A stretch of DNA of 64,000 nucleotides from Bugula neritina (taxonomy: Eukaryota; Bryozoa; Gymnolaemata; Cheilostomatida; Bugulidae). Positions 24,822 to 37,647 of the stretch are shown piece by piece (the first letter of the stretch is position 1; every line of letters starts with the position of its first letter). The stretch lies in contig OZ037773.1 in assembly GCA_964035545.1 (NCBI GenBank), positions 1,184,751-1,248,750 of the forward strand, read 5' to 3'. Position numbers and translations under genes: made by a program. The notes below the pieces were generated by a model. It made no database searches, was not told the DNA's origin, and worked only from the letters and a program-made list of their open reading frames with translations.

Positions 24822-26041
24822 GGGGTAATGGGGCACAACGGGCCAATTTTTGAGTTTTTTGCTTTCCATCGGCTGTTTTTCAAGTTACTAGTTCAATAAT
24901 ATCTAGTCTAAATGCTGCATCTGTTGTCTATTACAAGTATCAGTTTGTTGTTTCTATCTCTCTCACAACTTTCAGAATAATGAACTTTTCATGACAAAAA
25001 AATAGGCCCATTGTGGCCCCTGTACCGGGGTACAATGGGCCACTGGATGGGACACAACAAATAATTATATTAAAATTTTGTTGATTTGGTTGCATCTGAT
25101 CCTAATTTAATTAATATACACAGATAAATAAAAATATTCTTTCAGATCTACAGCAAAAATCATATTTTAGCTATACAGTTGGTACCACCACAGATAACAA
25201 GGGGAGGCACAATCAAACGCACATCACCCATTTCTGCGGTACCATTTTCATTACTGTTTAGAACTACAAATATTTTTTTCAATTTCCACTTCACAGGAAC
25301 TTTCATCAGAAAAAATTTTTAGTAACATGTACTACAAAATTCCGAGTGGCTGCACGGCTGAGGTTTGTGACTGGAGTGCGGAAGGGGGGGGGGGGGAGGG
25401 AGGAAATGTGCAAATCAGAATTTATTTTAATCATATACATGTATAATTCCTCAACAATATAATGTATAATGAATATCATGACTACCCATTAGTAGCAACA
25501 GCAGTATTTTGTATAATGTATAAAATGACAAAGCCATAACCTCACCAGATGTATATATTAAGGGAGTTTCACCTTGTAACTTGGTAGTCTTACCATTATG
25601 TCTTTGATATTTTACAAAAAGGTCAGAAATGGTTATATCTACAGATTTTAGCAATATTTCAGCCAGCTTTTTTTGGCAAACAAACTAATGACAGTGATCA
25701 GGGTGCAAGGATCAGGTGGTCCATTGTGCCCCGGGTGGCCAAGTTGAAAATATAAATGTGGCTTATGGAAAATTTATTTTAGAGTTTGCTGTTATACTAG
25801 TTAAGCAATGTAGAGACAAGCAATGGCAACAATATCAGTAAAATCTTGGCTTGTCACCTTTGAGTATAAAAAGTTATAAAGCTTTACCTAAACCTAAAAA
25901 CATTACAACAAGTAGGTAACAACAGTTTTTGACTCGCCTCTTCAACATGTATGCTCCGCAAGTGTTGAAACTTACCTTTTTATTAAAGTACCCCTATGAC
26001 CGTTGTGCCCCCACCCTCCCCTCCTCCCCCAGTTACCCCTA
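24822..26041. mobile_element. 1.2-kb TIR element inserted in the microsatellite
   Basis: The left end reads AGGGGTAATGGGGCACAACGG; the right end, reversed, starts AGGGGTAACTGGGGG and also contains GGGGCACAACGG. Both flanks are TATAC-type microsatellite, so it landed within that array; this also makes any target duplication ambiguous. A hairpin at 25005-25041 (GGCCCATTGT...ACAATGGGCC) and attgtgccccgggtggcc near 25722 repeat the terminal words. No transposase could be read. The superfamily is not assigned. Confidence 0.65.
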
Positions 26042-26042
26042 C

Positions 26043-26434
26043 TATTGACTATACTATACTATGCTCTACTATGCTATATACTTCTTTATAAATTGCTGTT
26101 ATATAATGTATGATGTAGTACTTGTGTGCATGTGCTAGTTTTACTAGTAAAAGTAATAAACTGGTGAATAAAGTTTGTTTCAAACTAGGCTATTATAAAC
26201 CTATGGTGTATGTTCAATATTAATTTATTTCGTGATGTAATAAATTGATCTCAAATGTTTAGTGGCTTGGGCTTATTGCAAATGCTTTTGTTATTGGTTA
26301 CAAAAGAAAAGTTATTAAGTTTGCAATCATCAATTAGTAAGAAGCTTTGCCAAAGCAATTCTAGATAAAGGATAAAGACTGATTGCAGTTGTAACTGTGG
26401 GCTTCACTGATAACTGAAACTTTCAATTTCCACT
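26043..26434. other. Microsatellite tail and 5' flank of the sulfotransferase
   Basis: A short continuation of the TATAC array (26043-26085) is followed by AT-rich sequence up to the putative start codon at 26435. No promoter element could be assigned. Confidence 0.4.
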
Positions 26435-29400
26435 ATGAACATGTTTTCTTACTGTGTACCAAGAAAGATTCGAGCTGCTGTTCTAAGAGACAGCTATCCT
26501 ATGAAGTTCGTCAAAGTGATTGCTACCCTCCTACTCTTGTTCATGGGACTTTTAATCTCTAGAGAATACATCGAAGAGAACTTCTTTTCTAACAGGTTTG
26601 CAATCATAAATTGTCAATTTTATTTTGATGAAAGGAATATTGCCATTGTGTGGGCCGCGCTGTTTTGTATCTCAACTGAAGGTTTGCGATTACCAACTTT
26701 ATATCAAAGACAACAAAAATTTCCAGCTAGTTTTAAGTACAAGAATGGGGTTAACTGTAGCTGGGTTATAAAGCTGCATATTCTAGGTTACACAGTGAAA
26801 CCTTACGTGGGTTTATAGTTGCCATCTCTGTAAGAACCCCTGATGGAAAGGGTTTTTGAAGTGTTCGCCATTGTAGCACAGGAGTAATTATGGCTGGATA
26901 CTCTTCCTAACATTACCAATGGCCTTTACTGGGATTAGAATAACTGACATTGTGTTTAATAGCGATCAGTGCTCTAACATCCAAGCCATGGCTGCCCCCT
27001 TGGTTACACAGTAAAGTGTCTATATATTTTACTATTGCAATTTAACCCTCTTGCTTTGTAAAGAATATTTCTGATATTTTGTGGTCTATGTCCTGATAAT
27101 ATTCTTTTTGAAACATTTCATAATCAACATGTGTACTTCTGCTTTTCCATTTCCACCAATGAGCTCTATTTTATGATAAGCTAATAGCTGCACAGTAGTT
27201 TTTTTAGGTAACAAAAAACCAACTACTAAAATTAGAAATCAAACTATTTACAGTGTTATTTGTACAGAATAGCATGAAATCACAATAATGTTGCAAGTCT
27301 CTCTGAATTTAAAAAACTGCGAACGATTATCAGAATTATTTTTTTTAATTTTTCTTTTTAAATATAAAGTGATGTGTTCTTTAATAAATTAAGACAAATT
27401 ATTACTCCTTATGATTAAAATATCTACAGATCTATAATTTAAGCATATATAACCTGATGAAGTATGCATGGGGTTTGGCAAGCATAAAGCGGTTGATATT
27501 ACTCATGACACATTTTTTACCATTTTCAACTATTATATCTCAAACTTGAACTAAAATGAGACCTGGTTAATGATGATTTGATGATTAAGAATGTTTTTTC
27601 TTCTTTTTAGATGTACTACTGCTTATTAGCCTATATCAAGAAATGTTTATATTCATGACTTTAAACTATCATAATTCAAGCCTTTTCACCTAATTAACAA
27701 TATAATTTTCGAACATGTCTCTATTCTGTAATCTATTATATGTGATATAGCACGATATATGATATAATATGATATAGTCATACATGCATTTAACTTGCAC
27801 TCTGATTACATTCTAATCTGACGTGCAACTGTATAGTCAGTAATAGTCCAGAAACAGCTGTTTATACAAGCTGGCCATGGTCTTTCATAATACTACATCA
27901 TATGAATAATACCAGCTCCATATATATGATTCAGGTAAATTGTAAAATACAATATAATTTTCTGGATTATTCTATCAAGTTAGTATGAAGTCATAATATA
28001 ATAGAGGACTGTAATTGGAAAACTTCAAACTAAACTGAATAGTGTAAACAATAAAGCATTTGGTTGCATACTAACTTGATACGATACTCTATATAATTAT
28101 CTACTACAACAAAACACATCTAGTTAACAAACGTCTGATAGAAGCACCAGATAAAACAATATAATTAACATTTCTTCTGCCAATCGAACGCTTATATTTA
28201 AAAGGCTGGAAATCACAGAACAATTATACCTGGGTTCTTAGTCAACTGGTATGAGAATCTCAGTTGAATTTTAGGAAATAGAATGCTAGTTATAATATTT
28301 TACTATCACGTGTAAGGTTTACACTAACTTTTAGACTAAGTGTATTTTATGGACATAAACCAACTATTCAGTATTCATAACTCACTCAAGCCTATCTTTG
28401 TTGAATATAGTATGATACGCCTATTATGATGTTATTTTGAATAAAAATTTGATAATTTCTAAATTATTGGTTGCAGCAGCATTCTACGTTACTGAAATGA
28501 TTGTATTTCAACAGTGTTGTCAAGACCTCATTAGATGGACAAGCTAAGCAGACAAATAATGATTTAGTAGTCACAGCTAGTTTGTTCATAGAATATGCTG
28601 TTGCTTAGGGTTTACTGACTCAGTAATTCGTTTTAGTGAATCTATTTATTTATACCACTCCTCTAAATGCATAAAACACATGTTATTTCATATATCCGTT
28701 ATTACTTATAACACATAGCTAAAAATATGCATACAGACCAGTGACAGTATCCTACCCTGTACTTAGAGACATGCATTGGAATCATCAATAGCACAAACAT
28801 TTCAATAGAGAAACATTCAAAACATGTTAGTAGCTTCAATACTTCAGTAGCTTCAATACAAATAAAAGTAAATTGAAATCACTGAAGTTGTTGTAACTTT
28901 TGCTAGCAGCTCAATGGTGACTGCCAACTGCTTTCCTGATTCACAAATGTAACATCATGGCCTGAGATGCAGTGCTATTCTGCCATCACACCCAATTATG
29001 TCGTGTAGAGATTTTTAATAGTAAAATATTCATGTTTAAATGTTCATATGGTGCATGGTTCATGGTATTCAATATTTCAATGTATTACGTTGTCAACAGT
29101 GGTAAGAAAGGAATAACAACATATGAAACCCCATTGACATTGTAGTACTACTATGAATTATGTAGTGGAGAGTGGGCATGCCTCCTGCTAATGTCTTGCC
29201 TTGCTATATTCATGGTGTAGCTATACTTTCCTTATCTCCTTCCCGTTGGGGGGGGGAACATTTGCAGAATATTTGACTTATACACTGTTTACCTACATTT
29301 TCAAATGCCATAGGACTAAACATGTTTTGGTATTTATATATTGTTTTTGAAATTTAAATTTAATTCACAACGATAGGAGAATCTTTTAAATATTTTACCT

Positions 29401-32400
29401 ATTTTTCTAGAACCATGTTTTCACTGTGATCACATAATCTGATGATTTCTCTTGATTTTGAGCCAAAGGCTTTTTTAAGCCAAACGTTTTTAAACCTATA
29501 TAAATGCTTTCATGTCTTTTCTGTCCACTATATATACAGCTTAGAGTTTTATTGCTTTTTCTCTCACTATGGCATCTACTCTGTATGTGTCTGGTATAGC
29601 TCCGAAGAATGTTCTATTTTTTTATCTGGTGCTACACTGAAAAAAGCTTGCGTCATTTTTTTTACTTCATCAACTGTAGTAGCCAACCACCATTCTCATT
29701 AAGCAAATCCTGGTGTTGCTGGTCCTGCTTACAAAAGACGTTAATTGCAGTTTAGGCCACACCTTTGCTCACAGCCAACAAATTGTTTTTATAACCCTAA
29801 ATTTATACATACTACATACTTAAGATATAGCAATGCATATAACATACTTTAGTTGGTGTAAATATGTTTTGAAAATTCAAACAAAACGCCATTCTAATCT
29901 TTGAAGCATGTTACTGCCTTGGTGCATAGAGATAAAGATGTGAGGTGTGTGAATTTTTATATTTTTATTGTCTAGCTCTATCTGAAAAGTTGCTTATATA
30001 AGGCCTCATATGAAGGCACAGAAACATTTAGTTTGTTTCCTCGCCTTTAAAAAAGCTGAAAAAATACTTTAATAATTGTGAGATCACAACAACATATTTG
30101 GGTTGATAAATAATAGATCAAACAACTGAATACAAGTTCATAGTGCATTCCAATCAGCTGCTTTTCCATTTAACTACCTCATTTGGTTTGATCCCAGCTA
30201 AGGCTCATTACCCACTGCCTCTTCAAACATAACTCAGCTTTCGATGCCCATTTTAGAGAACAATCTCCCCGTACACCAGTTGCACCACCTCGTCCTGCAG
30301 CCACCAAAATGAAAAGTGAACTGATGAGCCCCCTCAAGCTTACACAGTGTGAAGGATGTGACGTCAAGCCTCAGTCCCGGTCCTGCGCAGAAATACTCCA
30401 AACTGTCAAGGATGTTGAGAAGTCAGACTACAAGATTCAGCTAATTGCTGCCGCTCCAGGTTCAGGCAACGACTGGTGTATGCTGACTTTACAAGATCTC
30501 ACAGGTAAATCTTACAGGTAGATCTTGCAGGTAGATCTTGCAGATAAATATTATAGCAGGTATAGGTTTTACAGGTAAATGCTACAGGTAAATATTACTA
30601 CTATATACCAGTGATGAAATACAGAGTTGATGGAGCTCCGCTCAACATATCACAAAAGGGATATATAACTGTTTATTGACAAACTCAAACTATGATATAA
30701 CAGTCTATACATTTATTCATGTGTTATAGGTTTGAAAACTGGCTCTGTGTACCGCTTTTCAAAATTAAAAAGTTTAAAGAATGTTCCAGAAAACTTACTT
30801 TATTACCACACACACTATCCGTATTTAACCCACATGGGGCCGGTTGGTGAATATTTGGATACCCACCCTCAAAGAGTTATACTCCTTATAAGAAACCCAC
30901 TAGATGCTGGACTATCCGAGTATGTAAGGTGAATATCATAGATGTGGATTATTTATAGCAGATAACTCCCAATGCATGACACTTAGGTTTAAGGATTCCA
31001 GTACAAGCTGGACAGGAGACTACAACTTCTCTGATCAGCTGCATTAAAAAATATTCAGTTAACTGAGACATTAAAGCTTGATCAGTTTAGGATTTTCAAT
31101 GGTGAAATGCTTAGAAAATTCTTAAAAATAAAATAACGCAAAGTTTTTTGAAAGTTTTGAAATCATTACTTACTGCGTTATATTATAGGCAGATAATTGC
31201 AAAGAAGAAAAATGGAACAGCTAAATATAGCAATGCAGAGGGCGTGTTTACGGAGTCTCACTTTCTCGTAAGAAATTCTTCCAAAGAGATATCAATAGCT
31301 CCAGGTAACATTGCTGTTGCTGAATTACACAGCATTGCATAATTGCTTATATTGCTTTTCAATGCTGTATAGATAGTGTAGGTATTTATACTTTAAGATG
31401 TGTTTGAGTATACAGATATATGAATAGTGTTGTAAGGTAACACATTATTATTTATTGCAAATAATGTATTGAAAAGCGCTTGTATAGTTGATTGTTTTCC
31501 TCTATCATATGTTCAAAAATACAGTAATTGGTCAATGCCTTAAAGTCAGTTTTGTGCAGCAATAAGTGCATGAGCACAATATTAGAAAATATTTAAAAAA
31601 TATATAATTTAAAATAATATTAGTCATGTATTAACAATAATGACAATAAAAAAAAAATGAGACATTATATTATATAAACATGTATTTTAAATATTCGATG
31701 TGAATCAGAAACTTTTACTATAATATTATAGCGTTGGTTTGGTTTTGGAAATGTAACCTAAGATACTTAGAGGCTAATAAACTATTGGTACATTTTATGT
31801 AAAATTGGCCTAACTGATTTTTCATTTATATAGTGTCGATTTTAGTATAGTCTGTGAGCTGTCAAATCTACTCAGCTAGATCAACGTCTAAAAACTTTGT
31901 ATTCTTTGAAACTGTGTGTCATGATGACAATAATCTGAGTTACTATACTATCAAGTCACTCTTACCTAAATTGGTCTGTGTACAGAAACTGCAAGTAAAA
32001 AGGCTGAAACTAAAACTGGTCTAAATGCAGCTCAGAACAGTCTGTCACGCTGTAAATCTCCTAAAAGCATAAATTTTAGCTAAAAATTATGGCTAAACGA
32101 ATAGCATGAGTGTTCATGTTATTTGCAACCCTGCATTGTATATATTTTAAATTATATTTTAAATAAGAAAATACATTTCTTGTGACACAATTCACATGAT
32201 ACACACATGTGTATTATCTTTCTGCAGCTCTTCAAACCCACTTACTGAAGTTCTTTAAAGGATGGAAAAAGTTGCATAATTATTGGTTAAAAGAGTACAA
32301 GAGGGAGCTAATGGTAGTTCTCTATTCTGATCTTCTCGAAGATCCTTCGCTATTTGAAAAAATGGCCGCCTTTTTTGGCTATAATTCCCAAGTTTCAGAG

Positions 32401-33359
32401 GAAAGGTAACATTTTTTGTTAAAAAGTATAAATGTTGCAGAAAAATGTTAACTTTGTGTTGAAATATAAAGCTCACAATAAAATGCTCATAAAACTGCTA
32501 GTTTCTTCAAAGCTACCCCAACTAACTTTTACTAGCTAATAGATTTGATCAAGTAAACTAATTTCTCCATATTCTGTAAATCAATTGTGTGATGCATTTG
32601 ATTGCTTGGCATTGTGATGGAGGTTTTGGTATCATTGGCAATGTTTACTTATTTTTAAGCTGCATCCACTGTAGATTACGCATTAGACAATGAGTGTTTA
32701 CTACAGATGATGTAGTAGTATATTATAGGTATCCACTGTAGTAGATCATGTAGTATATTATAGGTATCCACTGTAGTAGATCATGTGGTATATTATAGGT
32801 ATCCACTGTAGTAGATCATGTAGTATATTATAGGTATCCACTGTAGTAGATCATGTAGTATATTATAGGTATCCACTGTAGTAGATCATGCAGTATATTA
32901 TAGGTATCCACTGTAGTAAATCATGTAATATATTATAGGTATCCACTTTAGTAGATTTTGTAGGAAAATATGGGTATAGACTGTAAATCATATGTATATT
33001 TTTGCCATTTTTATTTATTCTGAAAATAGCGATACCCATTTTCAGAAAAAAAACTTCCAATTTCTTAGGAAAAAGCTAATTGTTGCTTTGAAGCACTGCA
33101 TCTAGCAATATAAATTATAGTCACTGTATAGTATTCATTCAACTACAACAACAATATCATTTGTTGTAGAAGAGCAAGATTAAACTGTTTATATCAACAC
33201 TACGAAAGAACAGCAGCAATGAAAAGAAAGATAGTCCCAGCAATAGACAACTCCAAAGAGCCTGTTAGAAAATTATTCATGTCTCATACTCAGCTTGCTA
33301 CCTCATATGTAGAAAAACTGTATAAAGAAAAGTACAATAGAACTATACTGATAATCTAA
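26435..33359 (+). CDS. WSCD-like sulfotransferase, six or more exons
   Basis: Five exons join in phase: about 30203-30504, 30730-30928, 31189-31304, 32228-32405 and 33170-33359 (TAA). The product resembles the sulfotransferase domain of WSCD proteins: the 5'-phosphosulfate loop AAAPGSGNDW, the 3'-phosphate motif RVILLIRNPLDAGLSEY, then FFKGWKKLHNYWLKEY and LMVVLYSDLLEDP. Such enzymes move sulfate from PAPS to glycans in the Golgi lumen. A likely first exon at 26435-26595 encodes a short cytosolic tail and a membrane anchor (FVKVIATLLLLFMGLLI), as expected for a type II Golgi protein. Its link to exon 2 is uncertain: the obvious acceptor at 30198 does not match its phase, and only a weaker AAG acceptor at 30203 does, so an exon may be missing. 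No WSC domain was seen. Confidence 0.78.
26825..27000 (-). repeat. tRNA-derived SINE, copy 2
   Basis: On the minus strand it reads a tRNA-like head (atggcttggatgttagagca), then ggccattggtaatgttagga, agagtatccagccataatta and a terminal ccctttccatcaggggttct. The blocks and their order match copy 1 at 19435-19606. It lies in the first intron of the sulfotransferase gene. Confidence 0.62.
27001..30197. other. Large intron of the sulfotransferase gene (putative)
   Basis: AT-rich sequence with no confident exon. A run of nine G occurs at 29250-29258. An inverted pair of about 15 bp (tatcaagttagtatg at about 27975 and catactaacttgata at about 28068) is present. If the exon 1 to 2 phase problem is real, a missing short exon would lie here. 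Confidence 0.35.
30498..30600. repeat. 13-bp tandem repeat that duplicates the exon 2 donor
   Basis: Units ctcacaggtaaat, cttacaggtagat, cttgcaggtagat and cttgcagataaat follow one another from the exon end. Each of the first three contains a CAG|GTRRAT-like donor. Two further acaggtaaat words occur by 30590. Confidence 0.7.
32693..32965. repeat. 35-bp minisatellite in a sulfotransferase intron
   Basis: About seven copies of a 35-bp unit (attataggtatccactgtag plus tagatcatgtagtat) with few substitutions lie between the last two exons. Confidence 0.9.
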
Positions 33360-33452
33360 AAAAGCATATAATGGGTCATATCACACCCTTCATATAAAAT
33401 TTCTTAAGGGCAATTGCATGCTTTGCTTATGATTAGAGTACTTCTCATTTCA

Positions 33453-33608
33453 TGAAAGTTATATAAAATGAAATATAAATTGACAAATATTTTTTAAATA
33501 CAAGTACATGAATCAAACTAACCAATTGATCAATTGGTTAGTTTATTTCATGAACTTGTATTTAAAAAAATTATTTGTCAATTTATATTTCATTTTATAT
33601 AACTTTCA
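33453..33608. mobile_element. Foldback (palindromic) MITE, 156 bp
   Basis: Two arms of about 76 bases are near-perfect reverse complements around ccaattgatcaattgg; the outer ends are tgaaagttatataaaatg and cattttatataactttca. It lies in or just beyond the 3' UTR of the sulfotransferase gene, about 95 bp after the stop, and an AATAAA occurs just after it (33613). Confidence 0.8.
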
Positions 33609-36091
33609 GTAGAATAAAGTTTATATATGTATGCAGCTGTGCATTTTTATATGTTTTTCAATTGTCATTTTCTTAGAAAGCAGTGAAACAACTTGCTCCT
33701 TTTTCAAGTCTTTTCATATTTAGCTCAGGGAATTTCGAACACATTTCCTACTTTAAGTACTATTGTACAATTCCGAGCTCCATCTTTGAGTGCTAGGCCA
33801 TCATTAGTCACCTTCTATTATGTCTATAAATTTCTGAATTTAATGCTCTACCATTGAGGACTTTAGCTGCCTTGTTACATCAGTATTGTGTTATATGACT
33901 CACTGAGTAATTGTCTACCATTATAGCCTTTGATACAGATTTGAGTTTGTGTACTGACAGATATAGCTTAGCTTGGCTGCAAGGTTAGCTCTTGCTCCTA
34001 TCTTGGCCTGTCTGGGGTGTAAGGCCTCTGGCTAGGCTCTTAGTCTAGCTGTGGTCCACAGTCTAGACTCTAGGACATTGAGCTTACAAATCGTAGTTTA
34101 GGAAATTTATTCTCAACTGTTGTATAAATACTATATATACACTCTCTTGCTCTTTGTCTATAACTGTACTCTCATTCTATTTATACCTATGCACAGTTTT
34201 TCTACTCCACACACTCTCTCTCTCTTATATAACTATTACGTCACCATGTATGATACACCTGACATCACTGCACTTTTTATTACTAGAACAAAATATGAAC
34301 TTGGCTTCTAGTGGTATTTTCATTGTCTGATAAAGTGTCATCTAATATATAAGGTTAATTTTGCTATAAATAGACTTAATTAAATGTATAAAAGCTTTTT
34401 GTCTTTTGTCAATATAGTTTCTGTTTAATTTAGCAAACTTTTGTTACCTAAGTATCAGTTTTTTAATTTCCTCAGCATAGGATTTTTCAAAAGTCGCTTT
34501 CAGTAATTTTCACTTCGCCATTACCAGTGAATAAGTGAGAATTTCTCTTAGGATTTCTGTAAGAAGACCAAACAAATGGATATTAAAGGGTTTCTACTGT
34601 TTTGAGCGCTGTGTGGAACCTCAACTTGGGTCAGCTAGTTGTTTGGATACACAGCCATTGGTGGTGTTAACAAGACCATCCAGTCATAATTGCTTGTGTA
34701 CACCCCTCCCGCCCGAGCTGCTAATGATCAGATAATTATTAGCCCAATCTGGATTGGCCGATCCTATCCAATACCATGGGAAATAGCGTAGCAGCGTGTG
34801 TTGGTATTAGGATGGGATGTAGCTTAGCGTATCGTAAATGATTGCTTGCTAAGGTAGCAGAATGAAGTAATTATGATTGGTCACAGCTCAACGTCGTGCG
34901 TTGTGATTTTTTTCAGTGTGTAAAGTCCCATCTAGTCATTAGGGGGAGAATGGAAATTCCAACTAGCAATGGACTTTTATGCTTGTCATATTATCTTCAC
35001 CATTTCGCCATTTGTTGGCTAGACTCTACAAGTCTCAGTGGCGGTCTGATAATAAATTCGCTGTGATTTTCATTTGAGTATTCAGTATTTAGACTGAAGA
35101 TTATTGAATAGACGTCGTCACTATGACTATGAGTATGAGTAGGACTATGAAATTGAATACGATGCGGTAAGCGAATTATCAATTTCAGTTTCACTATTAC
35201 TATTACTATTGGTATTACTCTATTACTTATTAGTATTTGAAACTGAAAGTCAAACTGAAAATGAATTTAATTATTATTATATAATAGTATTACTATTATA
35301 ATTGACAATTATAAATATTATTTATTTATAATTAATAATTATATTAATATTGTTATGATAATTCAAATTTATCATCAAAATGATAGTGAAGTAAAACTAA
35401 ATTCAAATTATAAGTTATGAATATGAGCTTAAAGTTAATGCTTGATAATTACTAAATTTTGGACTAATAGTAATACTAATACTCATTTACTAATAGTAAT
35501 AGTAATACACTTACAGTAATAGTAATACTAATAGACATAGTCATACTGTTGTAGTTTTATACTTTGAATTTGAATGTTGTAATACTAATACATTGCAAAA
35601 TTGCATAAAGTCCGGTGGGTTATGAGTTAATGTAATTACATGAACACAGTTCAGTATTGTTATACTTATATCAAGAATTACTAACATGGTTAGCTAACAG
35701 TGTCACTGGCCATGAATTTAGTAACTTAAGCTATAAGTTAATGAGCTATAAGTATAAAAATAGTAATTTTTAAGTAGATACAAGACATTGGTAGTTTGAC
35801 TGTTGCCATCGTATTGTTCTTGGTTACTTGGGACTAAGTCAGATAAAAACTTGAACTTCATCCTGTGTGCTTAGTCAAAAAACACTTATAAACCCATTTC
35901 AATTGATAGCTCTGCCAGAGTTTATTGACCTGGAGTGCCCAGTATATAAAAGAGTGTGTATAAGAGAGATGAGTGATTGAAATAGAGTGATTGAAGGTTG
36001 TGGATTAAAGATTGTGGACAGACAATTTTGAACCCAATAGAATGTGTTAGGGTGTGTTAGTGAGTGCTAGCTCAGGATCCTAAACTGCAGA
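33609..36091. other. Intergenic stretch with a hexamer field
   Basis: The 33.6-35.1 kb part shows no exon. A hexamer field lies at 35110-35560. The rest is AT-rich unique sequence. Confidence 0.4.
35110..35560. repeat. Degenerate hexamer field in foldback arrangement
   Basis: The left side reads cactatgactatgagtatg and then ttactattactattggtatt. The right side reads ctaatagtaatactaatac and then agacatagtcatactg, which is the reversed complement in the mirrored order. The middle is AT-rich. Confidence 0.6.
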
Positions 36092-36099
36092 GCACCAAC

Positions 36100-37266
36100 C
36101 AGGGTTGGGGTCAATTACATGTAAATGTAATTAATTACAATTACAATTACATGAAGATTTGTCAATTACAATTACAATTATAATTACAGTAAAAAATAAA
36201 TGTAATTAATTACAATTACAATTACATGGCAATGTAATTAATTACAATTACAATTACTTTTGTTCTCACAAGGAATAAATAGAAGTCACTTCTAGGGTCT
36301 AGCTACCAGGGGCAGTGTTGACAGTGGTGAACCTCTTTTGTTTTCTACAGTGATACTATTATATCATTCCATACCAAATCAACCAACTTTCAAGGGGTCC
36401 CAAGTCTTTGTGTCTCAGATTTTGCTCATATTTACACTAAATGGACCTACACATGTTCAGATCACCATTCGTGAATATTTCTGGCCTGACACAAAAACAC
36501 TTTGCGAAATTACTACTTTGGTGAACAAAGGTTGGAAAATATTTTGAGGAAAATTTGTGATTTATACTTTTAAACCAATTTATAAGTAATTTAAAATTTG
36601 ATTAAGCGAGTATTTGAAATTTTTCAAAATTTACAAAGATTTGTTCATATTCAATGACTTTGCATATATGCACACAAAGTATTCTGTAATATGTGTTGCT
36701 ACTAGTGCAAATTGATAGGTATTATCAAATCACACAGCAAATTTTAAGGCTCAGGCTAGAAAAATGATTGAGATATAGACGTTTATAGATTAGTCTAAAA
36801 GTAGAAATCACAAATTTTACTCAAAATGTTCCTCAACCTTTGTCCACAAAAGTAGTCAGTTCTCAAAAAAATTTGTGTCAGGTCAGAAATACTGAAGAAG
36901 AGTACTTGAGGCACGTGTAGGTCTATTTGGTGTAAACATTAACAAAATCTGAGACACAAATAGACGCGGTCAATTCGGTGAGCTGGCATGGAATGACCCT
37001 ACTATATTGACCTAACTATCTGAACTTGTTATTTAACAGTAGGCATTGTAGAAAAAGAAGGAGTTTTTTAAGATTTAAAAGTTTGAAGTAATTGACATGT
37101 AATTATAAAGTAATTGTAAAAATCAATTACATTAGATATGTAATTAATTACAATTACAATTACAATTACATTTTTAAGCCTCAATTACAAATTACATTCA
37201 ATTACTTGAAAAAATGTAATTAATTACAGCCAATTACAATTACAAATTACAATTACCCCAACCCTG
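36100..37266. mobile_element. hAT-like non-autonomous element with 8-bp duplication, 1167 bp
   Basis: The ends are CAGGGTTGGGGTCAATTACA and the inverted ...TTACCCCAACCCTG. Exact 8-bp duplications gcaccaac flank it (36092-36099 and 37267-37274). Both subterminal regions are packed with taattaattacaattac words. A second inverted-repeat structure lies inside (36360-36999). No transposase frame is present. Confidence 0.88.
36360..36999. mobile_element. Foldback element nested in the hAT-like element
   Basis: Long imperfect inverted arms (about 200-250 bases each) start near tcattccat and end near atggaatga. Matching inner blocks include tttgtgtctcagattttg, gacctacac and cctgacacaaa. TACTAT occurs directly outside both ends (36354-36359 and 37000-37005), a possible target duplication. 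No coding capacity was seen. Confidence 0.65.
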
Positions 37267-37274
37267 GCACCAAC

Positions 37275-37640
37275 AACCGAATACCCTAACGCTGAGTCCT
37301 AACTACCCCCTAAAGAACATTGATGGAAGCTGGAGTCACATCGAAAGCCAAGCAACCCATTAAAGTATACCAATCTAAGCTGACTCACAGACTTCAACTT
37401 TTATATAATATTTTGTGAGTCGCAATAGCCTTAAAGTAGTGGATTTCCGTTACAACAGTAGTGACACCCTTTATTACTTGCTCGCTAATAAAGAAGCCCG
37501 AGCATGTAGCTTCTCACAAGACGAATAGCAAAATTATATATATATATATCTTGAGAGTAGGTAGTAGTGATCCCGTCCAGCGCCAGCTCTGTAGGAGAAG
37601 GCGGGCAAGTTGGGTCAAAAACTGATCTTTTTAATGTTGT
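37275..37640. other. Unassigned stretch between transposon remnants
   Basis: No gene was recognised. A short (ta)n run lies near 37540. Confidence 0.35.
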
Positions 37641-37647
37641 GGCAGAT

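Noticed and set aside
24369-24853. Three overlapping Tyr/Leu-rich frames up to 134 codons
   Set aside because: They are by-products of the five-base microsatellite; three frames are open at once.
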